From Bryobacterales bacterium (GTDB taxonomy: Bacteria; Acidobacteriota; Terriglobia; Bryobacterales; Bryobacteraceae), in contig JADLDI010000152.1 of NCBI GenBank assembly GCA_020846745.1, forward strand, positions 1 through 64,000: a DNA stretch of 64,000 nt. The letters are read 5' to 3'. Of this stretch, positions 49,629-56,980 are shown piece after piece. Every line of letters begins with the position of its first letter. Position 1 is the first letter of the stretch. The notes beneath the pieces are model-generated. The model saw only the letters and a list, made by a program, of their open reading frames with translations. It searched no databases and was not told the origin of the DNA. A program made the translations under genes and the position numbers.

Positions 49629-49892
49629 CCTGCCTCGATCCCCTTCCCTGGGATCATTCGCCAGCTCCCGTTTCCATCTTCTCTTCGCTGTGCGTCAGCT
49701 TCCGGCCTGTCCGTGGCTTTTCCGTTTTCCGCGTAAGTCCCGCGATCGTGCGAAATCTTCGCACTCTCCAGTTTCCGCCGCTCGCCCGCCTTCGCCTCAT
49801 CTTTGTTGACTGGTAAGGCCTTACGGCTTCAGACAAGAACTACTGTGTATTTGGCCCGCCGTCTGCACTTCCTCCCCCGCGGGGGACCACCC
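49629..49892. other. leader region of the penicillin-binding protein gene
   Basis: The 264 bases hold no convincing gene. TTGACT at 49806-49811 could be a -35 box, but the best -10 at a normal distance is weak. A perfect 12-base palindrome lies at 49813-49824 just behind it. A longer frame begins with TTG at 49803; the ATG at 49893 gives the better N-terminus. Confidence 0.35.
49813..49824. promoter_or_regulatory. 12-bp perfect palindrome upstream of the PBP gene
   Basis: GTAAGGCCTTAC reads the same on both strands and sits immediately after a TTGACT hexamer, about 70 bases before the penicillin-binding-protein ATG. It could be an operator site. There is no direct evidence for a regulator. 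Confidence 0.3.
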
Positions 49893-51893
49893 ATGCCACC
49901 CTATCCTTCCCTTTCTTCAAAACAACTGCGGCTGCTCGCCTGTGCACTGATCTTCCTGGTAGCTGTCTTTATTGGCGCCGGATTCGCCTACACGCGAGCC
50001 ACCCGCGTCATCGACGACGCGATGGACTATAAGTTCCGCCGCATCGCGCTTCACTCGTGGCAGGCGCCGGGTGCTGCCTCCGTCAAGTACTTTGCCGGCT
50101 CGCTCGACAAGCACCGCTTCCGTGTGCAAGCTGTTACCTTGGCCGAAACCTCGCCCTGGGTGAAGAAAGCGGTCGTCGCGATCGAAGATCACCGCTTTTT
50201 CGATCATTCGGGTATTGACTTCAAACGTACCGCGCGCGCCGTCTGGGACTCCTTCGCCAACTCGAACCGCCCCCGCGGAACCTCCTCGCTTACCCAGCAA
50301 CTCGCCCGCAGCCTCTATCTCAGCACGGAACGGTCGTACCGCCGTAAAGTCCGCGAAGCCCTCATCGCAATGGAACTGGAACGCCGCAAATCCAAAGACG
50401 AAATCCTTGAACTGTACCTGAACACCGTCCCCATGGGCCACCGCGCTTCGTACGACCTGATGGGGTTGGGCGCCGCCTCTCTCGACCTCTTTGGAAAGCC
50501 CCTCAACAACCTCGATCTACCCCAATCGGCCCTCCTGGCCGGACTGATTCAGCAACCCACCTCGCTTCATCCTCGCCGCCGTCCCGATGCAGCCAAAGAA
50601 CGTCGCAACCTGGTCCTGGCCGTAATGCGTAAGCTCGGCTATATAGACGACAACCAGTACCATTCAGCCGTCGCCGCCCCGCTCGGCGTGCTTCCGGAAC
50701 AGGCCACACATAACGCCTATTCGTCCGGCCAGTACTTCATTGACGCCGTTCGCCGCGAGCTTCGCGACCTCGAACAACCCGAAAAGCCTGTCGATGTCGT
50801 TACCACCATCGATCCACGCCTGCAACGTATCGCCGAGAAAACCGTAGCCCTCTACGGCCCCAAGCTCGACAAACTCACCGCCGCCCGCCACAAGGGCGAA
50901 AAGCCCGAAATCGCTCTCGTCGCTCTCGACACTCACTCGGGCGCCATCCGCGCACTCGTTGGCGGCCGCAACTTCGAAGCCAGCCAGTTGAATCACGCCT
51001 TTTCGCAACGCCAACCGGGTTCCACCTTTAAACCCATCGTGTACGCCGCCGCCCTGGAACGCTCGGTTCGGTACGGCGATTTCGCATTCACACCCTTCAC
51101 CCCGGTAGACGATACCCCAGCAGTCTTCATTTTCAATAACGTCGCTTACGAACCAGCCAACTACGGTGGCGTCGTCCGCGGCCTTATGCCGGCGCGCCAG
51201 GCCCTCGCCCTCTCCTCCAATGTCGCCACCGTGCGCGTCGCGCTGAAAGTCGGCTATGAACGCGTAGCAGCCCTCGCCCAGAAAGTCGGCCTGCGGTCCA
51301 CCCAGGCCACCCCATCCGCCGCTCTCGGCGCCTACGAAGTTACTCCCGTGCAACTCGCCGGAGCCTACACCCCGTTCGCCAACCGCGGTCTCGCTCTCAA
51401 ACCCTACACCATCGAGTCCATTGCCGACCGCATGACGGGCGCTTTGCTCTACCAGCACAATACCCCCGCTATTCCCGCGCTCGACCCCACTTCCGCCTAC
51501 CTCACCACCAACATGCTCGAAGATGTTCTCACCTGGGGTACCGGCGCCTATGCACGCCAAATGGGCTTTCGCCTCCCCGCCGCCGGCAAAACCGGAACCG
51601 ACGACGATGGCTGGTTCGCCGGTTTCACCACCGAACTGCTTTGCGTCGTCTGGGTCGGGTTCGATGACAATCGCGACCTCGGCCTCGACGGTTCCAAATC
51701 GGCCCTCCCCGTCTGGACCGATTTCATGAAGGAAGCCGGCAACCTCGCCCCTTACAACAAGGCCGCGAAATTCGAGAAGCCCGCCGCAGTCGACCGTTTC
51801 CTCGCCGCTATGGCGCCTCCGCCGCCCCCGCCGGACCCCGAACTGCCCGCCCTCAGTACCCCGCGCATTGCGGCCGACCTGCCGCTCAATTAG
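49893..51893 (+). CDS. class A penicillin-binding protein (PBP1A-like)
   Basis: The 666-residue bifunctional enzyme polymerises glycan strands and cross-links peptidoglycan. A single N-terminal membrane anchor (LLACALIFLVAVFIGAGFAY) is followed by a GT51 glycosyltransferase domain with the catalytic Glu in AIEDHRFFDHSGID (about residue 98), then RGTSSLTQQLARSLYLS and AMELERRKSKDEILELYLN. The transpeptidase has SxxK in GSTFKP (Ser near 377), SSN in LALSSNVATV and KTGT in AAGKTGTDDD (about 565). The C-terminus is proline-rich (APPPPPPDPELP). The ATG at 49893 was chosen because it gives a normal short cytoplasmic tail. Confidence 0.92.
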   Translation: MPPYPSLSSKQLRLLACALIFLVAVFIGAGFAYTRATRVIDDAMDYKFRRIALHSWQAPGAASVKYFAGSLDKHRFRVQAVTLAETSPWVKKAVVAIEDHRFFDHSGIDFKRTARAVWDSFANSNRPRGTSSLTQQLARSLYLSTERSYRRKVREALIAMELERRKSKDEILELYLNTVPMGHRASYDLMGLGAASLDLFGKPLNNLDLPQSALLAGLIQQPTSLHPRRRPDAAKERRNLVLAVMRKLGYIDDNQYHSAVAAPLGVLPEQATHNAYSSGQYFIDAVRRELRDLEQPEKPVDVVTTIDPRLQRIAEKTVALYGPKLDKLTAARHKGEKPEIALVALDTHSGAIRALVGGRNFEASQLNHAFSQRQPGSTFKPIVYAAALERSVRYGDFAFTPFTPVDDTPAVFIFNNVAYEPANYGGVVRGLMPARQALALSSNVATVRVALKVGYERVAALAQKVGLRSTQATPSAALGAYEVTPVQLAGAYTPFANRGLALKPYTIESIADRMTGALLYQHNTPAIPALDPTSAYLTTNMLEDVLTWGTGAYARQMGFRLPAAGKTGTDDDGWFAGFTTELLCVVWVGFDDNRDLGLDGSKSALPVWTDFMKEAGNLAPYNKAAKFEKPAAVDRFLAAMAPPPPPPDPELPALSTPRIAADLPLN

Positions 51894-51949
51894 CCCCTTG
51901 CCGCCTCTCGCGACGGTCCGGCGTAGCCGGTCTGTCGATCGCCCAATAT

Positions 51950-51965
51950 TGGCGTCCGAATTGCT
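51950..51965 (+). promoter_or_regulatory. putative sigma-54 promoter of the small membrane protein gene
   Basis: TGGCGT at 51950-51955, five bases, then TTGCT at 51961-51965. The invariant GG and GC are exactly 10 bases apart, and TGGC and TTGCT match the sigma-54 consensus. The start would fall near 51976, about 39 bases before the ATG at 52015, which has AAAGGA upstream. Confidence 0.55.
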
Positions 51966-52014
51966 CTCCAAACACCGACTGCAGAATTTGTTCTGACAAC
52001 GAAAGGAAATCCGT

Positions 52015-52170
52015 ATGGATCTGATTACAACCCTAGCTGTGATTCTCGCGGTTCTGTGGCTGCTCGGGATGGTGACGGCGTACACCGTTTCCGGGTTCAT
52101 TCACATCCTGCTGTTTCTCGCCATCGCGCTCATCCTCATCCGGTTCATCCAAGGCCGTCGAGTGGTTTAG
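52015..52170 (+). CDS. small lmo0937-type membrane protein
   Basis: The 51-residue product has two hydrophobic segments, LAVILAVLWLLGMVTAY and then GFIHILLFLAIALILIRFIQG, and the short basic end RRVV. It closely recalls the lmo0937 family of tiny membrane proteins (typical pattern LWLLGxxT...GGFIHILL...RLIQGRR), which are common and often stress-associated but uncharacterised. AAAGGA precedes the ATG at a normal distance. A sigma-54-like promoter lies upstream and a strong terminator downstream, so it looks like a single-gene unit. Confidence 0.85.
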   Translation: MDLITTLAVILAVLWLLGMVTAYTVSGFIHILLFLAIALILIRFIQGRRVV

Positions 52171-52199
52171 AGTTCGCGTCCAAGTCGAGAGAAATCTAA

Positions 52200-52237
52200 A
52201 GGCCGGCTGCTTTCGATCGCAGCCGGCCTGATATTTT
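52200..52237. terminator. rho-independent terminator, possibly bidirectional
   Basis: Perfect 11-bp stem: AGGCCGGCTGC at 52200-52210 pairs with GCAGCCGGCCT at 52219-52229 around an 8-base loop, followed by GATATTTT. It lies 30 bases after the small membrane protein gene and 18 bases beyond the stop of the convergent kinase gene, so it may serve both. Confidence 0.85.
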
Positions 52238-52255
52238 GACGCGTTCCGCAAACCT

Positions 52256-53371
52256 CTATCGCTTACCTTCCCCTACCGGCAGCGTGAAATAGAACGTCGC
52301 CCCTGAACCTTCTTCCGACTCCACCCAGATCCGCCCGCCATAGCGCTCGACAACCTTCTCGCAAATCGAAAGTCCGATCCCGGTGCCCTGAAACCTCCGC
52401 CCGTGCAGCCTCTTGAACAACCCGAAAATTCGCCGGTGATGTTCCCTGTCGATCCCAATGCCGTTGTCCGCGACACCCAGCCGCCACTCGCCGTTTACCC
52501 GTTCCACCGAAATGTGGATCCGCGGCGTGGCATCGCCCCGATACTTAATCGCGTTGCTGATCAAATTTTGCAGTAACTGCACGAAATGCACACGATGCCC
52601 GCGAACCGTCGGCAGCGGATCGGCCGTAATCACCGCGCCGGACTCCTCGATAGCCATCGCCAGATTGCGCAATACCATCCGGTACACCTGCTCCATCGAC
52701 ACCGCCGTCCGCTCCGCGTTCGGTGCGTCTCCTACCTCCATGTACTCCCGCAAATCCGCCATCAGCGCATACAGCCGCGATGCGCTATCCACCACGTGCC
52801 GCATGAACATCCGCGGCTCTTCCCCGAGCGACGCGTCCGCACTCTGTTCCAGTAATTGCGTGAACGCGGAAATCGTTCGCAACGGCTCTTGCAGATCATG
52901 CGATACGGCGTACGCGAACTGCTGCAAATCTTCGTTCGATTTTCGAAGCTCCTCTTCCTTCGCGGCCACCAGCGCGGTCAACCGGCTGATCTCCTGATCC
53001 GCCGGCGCCACATGCGTCATCGCGATCGTCCCCCCAACGCGCACGCTTCCGCCTTCCGTCAGCTTCGAACCTTGCATTGTTGCCGCCCGCCCGCCCGCGT
53101 TCAACGTAATGGCGAACGGCTCCCCTTCCGCGGCACACCCCTGTAGACACCGCTCCAGTTGACGCCATTGCTCGCCGGCAAGTACCGCCTGTAAGTCCCG
53201 GAAGCGCTTGCACGACTTCACCCCTGCAATCTCTTCGAGGCTCCCGATCGTCTCAAACGCATCCGATTCGGGGTCCCAATGCCACAGGATCGTCGCACAC
53301 GGGCCGCGCCCCTTTTTTGCTGCTGAAGTTGGCTCTCCGTTCTTCTCTGCCGCACCACCCAATTCCCGCAT
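52256..53371 (-). CDS. sensor histidine kinase
   Basis: The 371-residue kinase has no membrane segment, so it is probably cytoplasmic. The N-terminal about 125 residues have a PAS-like look (ATILWHWDPESDAFETIGS) and include several cysteines. A short coiled coil (EISRLTALVAAKEEELRKSNEDL) leads to the HisKA domain with phospho-acceptor His158 in AVSHDLQEPLRT. The HATPase domain has the N box LLQNLISNAIKYRG, the G1 box GVADNGIGID and the G2 box GTGIGLSICEKVV. The receiver proteins encoded just upstream on the same strand are its likely partners. A sigma-54-like promoter sits 26 bases before its start. Confidence 0.92.
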   Translation of the reverse strand: MRELGGAAEKNGEPTSAAKKGRGPCATILWHWDPESDAFETIGSLEEIAGVKSCKRFRDLQAVLAGEQWRQLERCLQGCAAEGEPFAITLNAGGRAATMQGSKLTEGGSVRVGGTIAMTHVAPADQEISRLTALVAAKEEELRKSNEDLQQFAYAVSHDLQEPLRTISAFTQLLEQSADASLGEEPRMFMRHVVDSASRLYALMADLREYMEVGDAPNAERTAVSMEQVYRMVLRNLAMAIEESGAVITADPLPTVRGHRVHFVQLLQNLISNAIKYRGDATPRIHISVERVNGEWRLGVADNGIGIDREHHRRIFGLFKRLHGRRFQGTGIGLSICEKVVERYGGRIWVESEEGSGATFYFTLPVGEGKR

Positions 53372-53396
53372 TGCCGGTCACCCGCCAATCAATGGG

Positions 53397-53411
53397 GCAT
53401 TCACCGGGCCA
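53397..53411 (-). promoter_or_regulatory. putative sigma-54 promoter of the histidine kinase gene
   Basis: On the - strand, TGGCCC (53411-53406), five bases, then ATGC (53400-53397). GG and GC are exactly 10 bases apart; TGGC and TGC match the consensus, and the first T of TTGC is A. The start would be near 53386, about 15 bases before the kinase ATG. Confidence 0.4.
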
Positions 53412-53482
53412 ACTCTAACTATTTGAATCTTCGTTAAAAACGAGGCAAACTACTGGTAAATTCCTGCGGCTTGCGCAATGAT

Positions 53483-54892
53483 TTACCTGCCGTCTGCCGC
53501 CATCGAGTGACCTTTGTGATACTGCCGCAGCTTCGCCAGCAACGTTTTCGTGCTTAATCCGAGAATCAGCGCCGCACGCGTCTTATTGTTGTTCGTGTGC
53601 TGCAGTGTCAGCCGGATCAGTGCCTCTTCCGCCTTCTCCACACTGGTTCCGAACGGCAGCGTCACCGTTTCCGACTCCCCGCTCACCTCAATCGTCGGCG
53701 CCCCCCCATCGCCAATATGCGCCGGTAGCGATTTCGGATAGATCAGACCTTCGCCTGTCATCACCACACAGTACTCGATTACGTTGCGCAACTCCCGCAC
53801 GTTGCCCGGCCAGTTGTGCGAGTACAAACGTTCCAGTGTCGATGGATGCAAACCCGATACCTTACAGCCGTGCTGAAGGTTGTACCGCTGTACAAACGCA
53901 TCCGCCAGCAGTGGCAAATCTTCTTTTCTTTCCCGCAGGGCCGGAAGCGCCAGATGAAAAACGTTCAGCCGGTAGTACAAATCCTCCCGTAACCGCCCGT
54001 CCCTGATTGCGTCCAGCGCATTGCGGTTCGTCGCCGCAATCACCCGCACATCCACGTCGAAATCCGTTCGGCCACCCAGCCGCCGAACCCGCCTGTCCTC
54101 CAGCACCCGCAGCAGTTTCCCTTGTGTCTGGATCGGCATCTCCGCCAGCTCGTCCAGCAGCAGCGTGCCTCCGTCGGCCGCCTCCATACATCCCACCCGC
54201 CGTTCCACCGCCCCCGTGAACGAGCCTTTTTCGTGACCGAACAGTTCGCTTTCTATCAGCGTTTCCGGCAATGCCGCGCAATTCACCGCAATAAACGGTT
54301 GCTTCGTCCGCGGACTTAATTTATGAATCGCCCGCGCCACCAGTTCCTTGCCCGACCCGCTCTCGCCCGTCAGCAGAACCGAAGCCCGTGTCGGCGCAAT
54401 CTGCCGGATCGTCGCAAACAGCCGCTTCATCGGATCGCTGTTGCCGATCAGCTCATCGAGCACCCCCTGCTGGCTTAATTGCAGCCGCAGCCGGTGATTT
54501 TCCTCAGCCAATCGCACCTGCGTCACCGCGCGCTCAACCAAAGCGCGCAACACCTCCGGTTGTACCGGCTTTTCCGCAAACCAGAACGCGCCATAGTCGT
54601 GGATTACCGAAAGCGCTTTTTCGATGCCCCCGAATGCGGTGAGAGCAATCACCGGCGGAGCCGATCCCCGCTCGTGTAAGCTCCGCAACAGTTCGAGGCC
54701 GGTCATCACCGGCATCATCAGGTCGGTGACGACTACATCCACTTGTTCGGAATCGAGCAAGCCCAACGCTTCCGACCCGTTCGTCGCTTTCAGCGTCGCA
54801 TAACCCCAACTCTCCAGCAGCGCTCCCACACGGTCGCGTTGCTCGCACTCGTCATCGACCACCAAAATTCGTGACTGCGGATATTCCATCAC
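53483..54892 (-). CDS. sigma-54-dependent response regulator (NtrC family)
   Basis: The 469-residue activator has a receiver domain (VVDDECEQ, phospho-site Asp57 in VVTDLMMP, conserved Lys in AEKPVQ). The AAA+ sigma-54 interaction domain has Walker A GESGSGKE at 176-183, the sigma-54 contact loop GSFTGA at 223-228, Walker B LLLDELAEMP and arginine-finger region LREDLYYRLNVF. The C-terminal Fis-type DNA-binding domain is NNNKTRAALILGLSTKTLLAKL. The loop is GSFTGA instead of the usual GAFTGA, a variant known in some family members. It lies in a - strand run with the receiver gene and the kinase gene, and is the obvious activator of the sigma-54-like promoters around it. Confidence 0.95.
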   Translation of the reverse strand: MMEYPQSRILVVDDECEQRDRVGALLESWGYATLKATNGSEALGLLDSEQVDVVVTDLMMPVMTGLELLRSLHERGSAPPVIALTAFGGIEKALSVIHDYGAFWFAEKPVQPEVLRALVERAVTQVRLAEENHRLRLQLSQQGVLDELIGNSDPMKRLFATIRQIAPTRASVLLTGESGSGKELVARAIHKLSPRTKQPFIAVNCAALPETLIESELFGHEKGSFTGAVERRVGCMEAADGGTLLLDELAEMPIQTQGKLLRVLEDRRVRRLGGRTDFDVDVRVIAATNRNALDAIRDGRLREDLYYRLNVFHLALPALRERKEDLPLLADAFVQRYNLQHGCKVSGLHPSTLERLYSHNWPGNVRELRNVIEYCVVMTGEGLIYPKSLPAHIGDGGAPTIEVSGESETVTLPFGTSVEKAEEALIRLTLQHTNNNKTRAALILGLSTKTLLAKLRQYHKGHSMAADGR

Positions 54893-54989
54893 AACTGCTG
54901 CGTATCCTGTATCAGGCTACTGTCGTAGATAACCGGGCGCAAGTGTCCAGTTGATTTTCTCTTATCTCTTCCTAAATTAAGACAACTTT

Positions 54990-55400
54990 TCACCGTGTAG
55001 TCAGGATCACCCGGATCCGTTCCCACAGCTCATGAAATTCTTGCAGGGTGCGCGGTTTGGCGAGGATTGCTGCCGGCTGCAGGGCTGCCATCGCCGAATG
55101 ATGTTCCGGCGACTCCGTCCCCGATAGGAATGCAATTGCCTGACCGTCTGCTACAGCCCTCACCCGCTGGAACAACTCGATCCCGGACATGCGCGGCAAA
55201 TTGTAGTCGAGCAGCACCAGGTGCGGCTCCGCCGGCGATCGCGCCACCTCTTCCATATAATCGAGCATCGCGTCGCCGTCGCCGAACGCCCGCAAATCCG
55301 CGTCCAGCACTTCCGTATTCAAGGTTTCACGAAACAAAAAAACTTCGGACGGATTGTCTTCCACCAGCACGATCCGCTTTTTTTCCGCGTCGGGGGTCAC
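54990..55400 (-). CDS. single-domain response regulator (receiver only)
   Basis: The 136-residue product is a stand-alone CheY-like receiver: acidic pair in VLVEDNPSEV, phospho-acceptor Asp65 in LVLLDYNLPRMSG, conserved Thr/Ser in FLSGTES and Lys in ILAKPRTL. It has no output domain, so it acts by protein contact or as a phosphate shuttle. The start is GTG at 55400 with GGAGAA upstream. It is the first gene of the receiver-NtrC-kinase run and has a sigma-54-like promoter about 60 bases before its start. Confidence 0.92.
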   Translation of the reverse strand: MTPDAEKKRIVLVEDNPSEVFLFRETLNTEVLDADLRAFGDGDAMLDYMEEVARSPAEPHLVLLDYNLPRMSGIELFQRVRAVADGQAIAFLSGTESPEHHSAMAALQPAAILAKPRTLQEFHELWERIRVILTTR

Positions 55401-55456
55401 AATTCATTCTCCGATGTGCTCGAGATGCCTGCGCAGCTCGACCTTGTCGTTGGGCC

Positions 55457-55472
55457 TGCAATTCATTTTCCA
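55457..55472 (-). promoter_or_regulatory. putative sigma-54 promoter of the receiver/NtrC/kinase run
   Basis: On the - strand TGGAAA (55472-55467), five bases, then TTGCA (55461-55457). GG and GC are exactly 10 bases apart and TTGCA matches the consensus; the -24 half is weaker beyond TGG. The start would be near 55446, leaving about 46 bases of leader to the GTG at 55400. Confidence 0.45.
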
Positions 55473-55488
55473 CCAATTCGCTCCCACT

Positions 55489-55503
55489 TGGCACTTCACA
55501 TGC
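55489..55503 (+). promoter_or_regulatory. putative sigma-54 promoter of dps
   Basis: TGGCAC at 55489-55494 (perfect -24 element), five bases, then ATGC at 55500-55503 (one mismatch to TTGC). GG and GC are 10 bases apart. The start would be near 55515, only about four bases before the ATG at 55519, so the transcript would be nearly leaderless. No ribosome site is visible there. Confidence 0.5.
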
Positions 55504-55518
55504 CCTATTCCCGTCCGT

Positions 55519-56124
55519 ATGAGCAACAAACGCAATTCAAAAACCGCTTCCGAGCACGACCAGGCTTCTCCGGTCCTCGCAATTTCCGATCACCCGCTGC
55601 AGGCTTTTCGCTCCGTCACTCGCATGCCTATCGGTCTCGATGAAGACGTGTGCAGCCGCAGTATCGAGGTTCTCAACCAGATCCTCGCCGACACCATCGC
55701 TTTGCGCGACCTCTACAAGAAACACCATTGGCAGGTCGCCGGCCCGACCTTTCTCCCGCTTCACGAACTCTTCGACAAGCACGCTGCCGAACAGAACGAA
55801 ATCGTCGACATGCTTGCCGAGCGTGTCCAACTGCTCGGCGGTGTCAGTGTTGCGGCCGCTGCCGATGTCGTCGAATTGACACAGGTTCCGCGTCCGCCCA
55901 AAGAACGGGAAGAAGTCCCCACTCAGATTTCTCGTCTCGTCGAAGCTCACGAGATCATCCTGCGCGAAGCGCGTCGCGGCGCTCGCCAGGCCTCCGAAGC
56001 CGGCGATGAGGGCACTAACGACTTGCTCGTCAGCGATGTGGTCCGCACCAACGAACTCGAGGTCTGGTTCATTTCCCAGCACCTGGTAAACGTCCCTCTC
56101 TCTGAAGAGCAACCGAACCATTAG
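55519..56124 (+). CDS. dps: Dps family DNA-protection/ferritin-like protein
   Basis: Dps forms a 12-subunit cage that stores iron and shields DNA in starvation or oxidative stress. The 201-residue product has the ferroxidase-site signature LYKKHHWQVAGPTFLPLHELFDKHAAEQNEIVDMLAERV, here split across residues about 70-110 (key residues: His in KKHHW, Asp/Glu in DKHAAEQNE). An N-terminal tail of about 35 residues, Lys/Ser-rich, precedes FRSVTRMPIGL, as in the longer acidobacterial Dps variants. ATG 55519 was chosen; a shorter start at 55624 would give 166 residues but lose the tail. Confidence 0.9.
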   Translation: MSNKRNSKTASEHDQASPVLAISDHPLQAFRSVTRMPIGLDEDVCSRSIEVLNQILADTIALRDLYKKHHWQVAGPTFLPLHELFDKHAAEQNEIVDMLAERVQLLGGVSVAAAADVVELTQVPRPPKEREEVPTQISRLVEAHEIILREARRGARQASEAGDEGTNDLLVSDVVRTNELEVWFISQHLVNVPLSEEQPNH

Positions 56125-56197
56125 CCGCCATCTCTACTTCACGGGCCGGACCTTCCACGTTCGGCCCAACCCGTTCCCCTTACCAGGTAAGAACTCC

Positions 56198-56677
56198 ATG
56201 ATCGCTCCAACCATCAAATTCCGCGCCGTTCCCGTCGTCGCCTCCCTGCTCATGGCCGCCCTGCTTATGGCCGCCGACCCGGCCAGCCTCAATGGCACCT
56301 GGGTCCTCGACGTTCATAAATCCAACTTCGGGAAAGTTCGCAAACCGGCTAGCGGCGTCATCACCATTCAGCACGCCGAACCGAAGCTCCGCTACACCGG
56401 AACCAACACCTTTGCCAACGAAAAGTCCGACTACGGATTCGATGGCTCAATTGATGGAAAAGCCTACACGGCTACTCATGCTTCCGGTCCCGGCACGATG
56501 ACCATCAAACGTCTCGATTCCCGAACGATAGAAAGCTACTACAAAGCCGACGCCGGCGGATACGAGGAGTCCGCCCGCACCTCCATCTCCGCTGACGGCA
56601 AGGTCCTCACCCGCAAGATCACCGTCAAGGCCAAAGACGGTACCTACTCCTGGACCGAGATCTACAATCGGAAATAG
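56198..56677 (+). CDS. small secreted protein of unknown function
   Basis: The 159-residue product has a clear signal peptide (FRAVPVVASLLMAALLMAADP) and a mature part of about 130 residues with alternating beta strands (LNGTWVLDVHKSNFGK, ITIQHAEPKLRYTG, TMTIKRLDSRTIESYY, KVLTRKITVKAKDGTYSW). The opening GTWVLDVHKSNFG pattern is seen in small acidobacterial secreted proteins, perhaps lipocalin-like. I recognise no catalytic residues. It is in single-gene context after dps. Confidence 0.7.
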   Translation: MIAPTIKFRAVPVVASLLMAALLMAADPASLNGTWVLDVHKSNFGKVRKPASGVITIQHAEPKLRYTGTNTFANEKSDYGFDGSIDGKAYTATHASGPGTMTIKRLDSRTIESYYKADAGGYEESARTSISADGKVLTRKITVKAKDGTYSWTEIYNRK

Positions 56678-56847
56678 CCCGTGTAAGCCCGCGGTCCAAG
56701 CGCTGCTTCCCACTCGGAGCGGGAGCGTCAGCGACCCGGCCGACGCACCGCCCCCCTGAAGCGCAATCTTGATTAACGTTTAGCCATCTCGCAAATTGGG
56801 TTCGTTCCGCACGGATTCTTCGAGTTCGGTCTGGTAGCCCCTTCTCC

Positions 56848-56866
56848 CGATCCTGTAACAGGATCG
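56848..56866. promoter_or_regulatory. 19-bp inverted repeat (operator candidate)
   Basis: CGATCCTGTAACAGGATCG: two perfect 9-bp arms around a single A. It sits about 115 bases before the GT2 start. Its size and symmetry fit a site for a dimeric regulator of GntR, LacI or TetR type, although the regulator is unknown. Confidence 0.55.
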
Positions 56867-56878
56867 ACCTTCCATCCG

Positions 56879-56896
56879 ATAGTACTTTCGTACTAT
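56879..56896. promoter_or_regulatory. inverted repeat ATAGTAC-TTTC-GTACTAT
   Basis: Perfect 7-bp arms with a 4-base TTTC spacer, about 85 bases before the GT2 start. It can form a hairpin or be a regulator site. Confidence 0.45.
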
Positions 56897-56933
56897 TTGT
56901 GTCACGAGATACCCACAACATGATACATACGTG

Positions 56934-56948
56934 CAGTGTCTTACACTG
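56934..56948. promoter_or_regulatory. inverted repeat CAGTGT-CTT-ACACTG next to a -10 box
   Basis: Perfect 6-bp arms with a 3-base spacer, ending one base before a TATACT hexamer at 56949-56954. A protein bound here would cover the promoter, which fits repression of the GT2 gene. Confidence 0.45.
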
Positions 56949-56980
56949 TATACTGTCTGAATCGCTGTACGGTTTCTTGA

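Larger units (their letters stand above)
56678..56980. other. intergenic region with three inverted repeats before the GT2 gene
   Basis: These 303 bases contain no ORF I trust. The last 135 bases hold three separate perfect inverted repeats (56848-56866, 56879-56896, 56934-56948) and a TATACT -10-like hexamer at 56949-56954, so the region looks like a densely regulated promoter. Confidence 0.6.

Noticed and set aside
50664..52100. 478-codon open frame on the - strand opposite the penicillin-binding protein gene
   Set aside because: It lies wholly antisense to a gene with complete motifs, is rich in Gly/Glu/Val without any recognisable domain, and is expected from C-rich third positions in GC-rich DNA.
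56690..56720. GG-N10-GC core (CGGTCC-N5-CTGC) as a fifth sigma-54 site before GT2
   Set aside because: It lacks TGG and TTGC, so it matches only the minimal core; it is probably chance and is kept as a reminder of the background rate.
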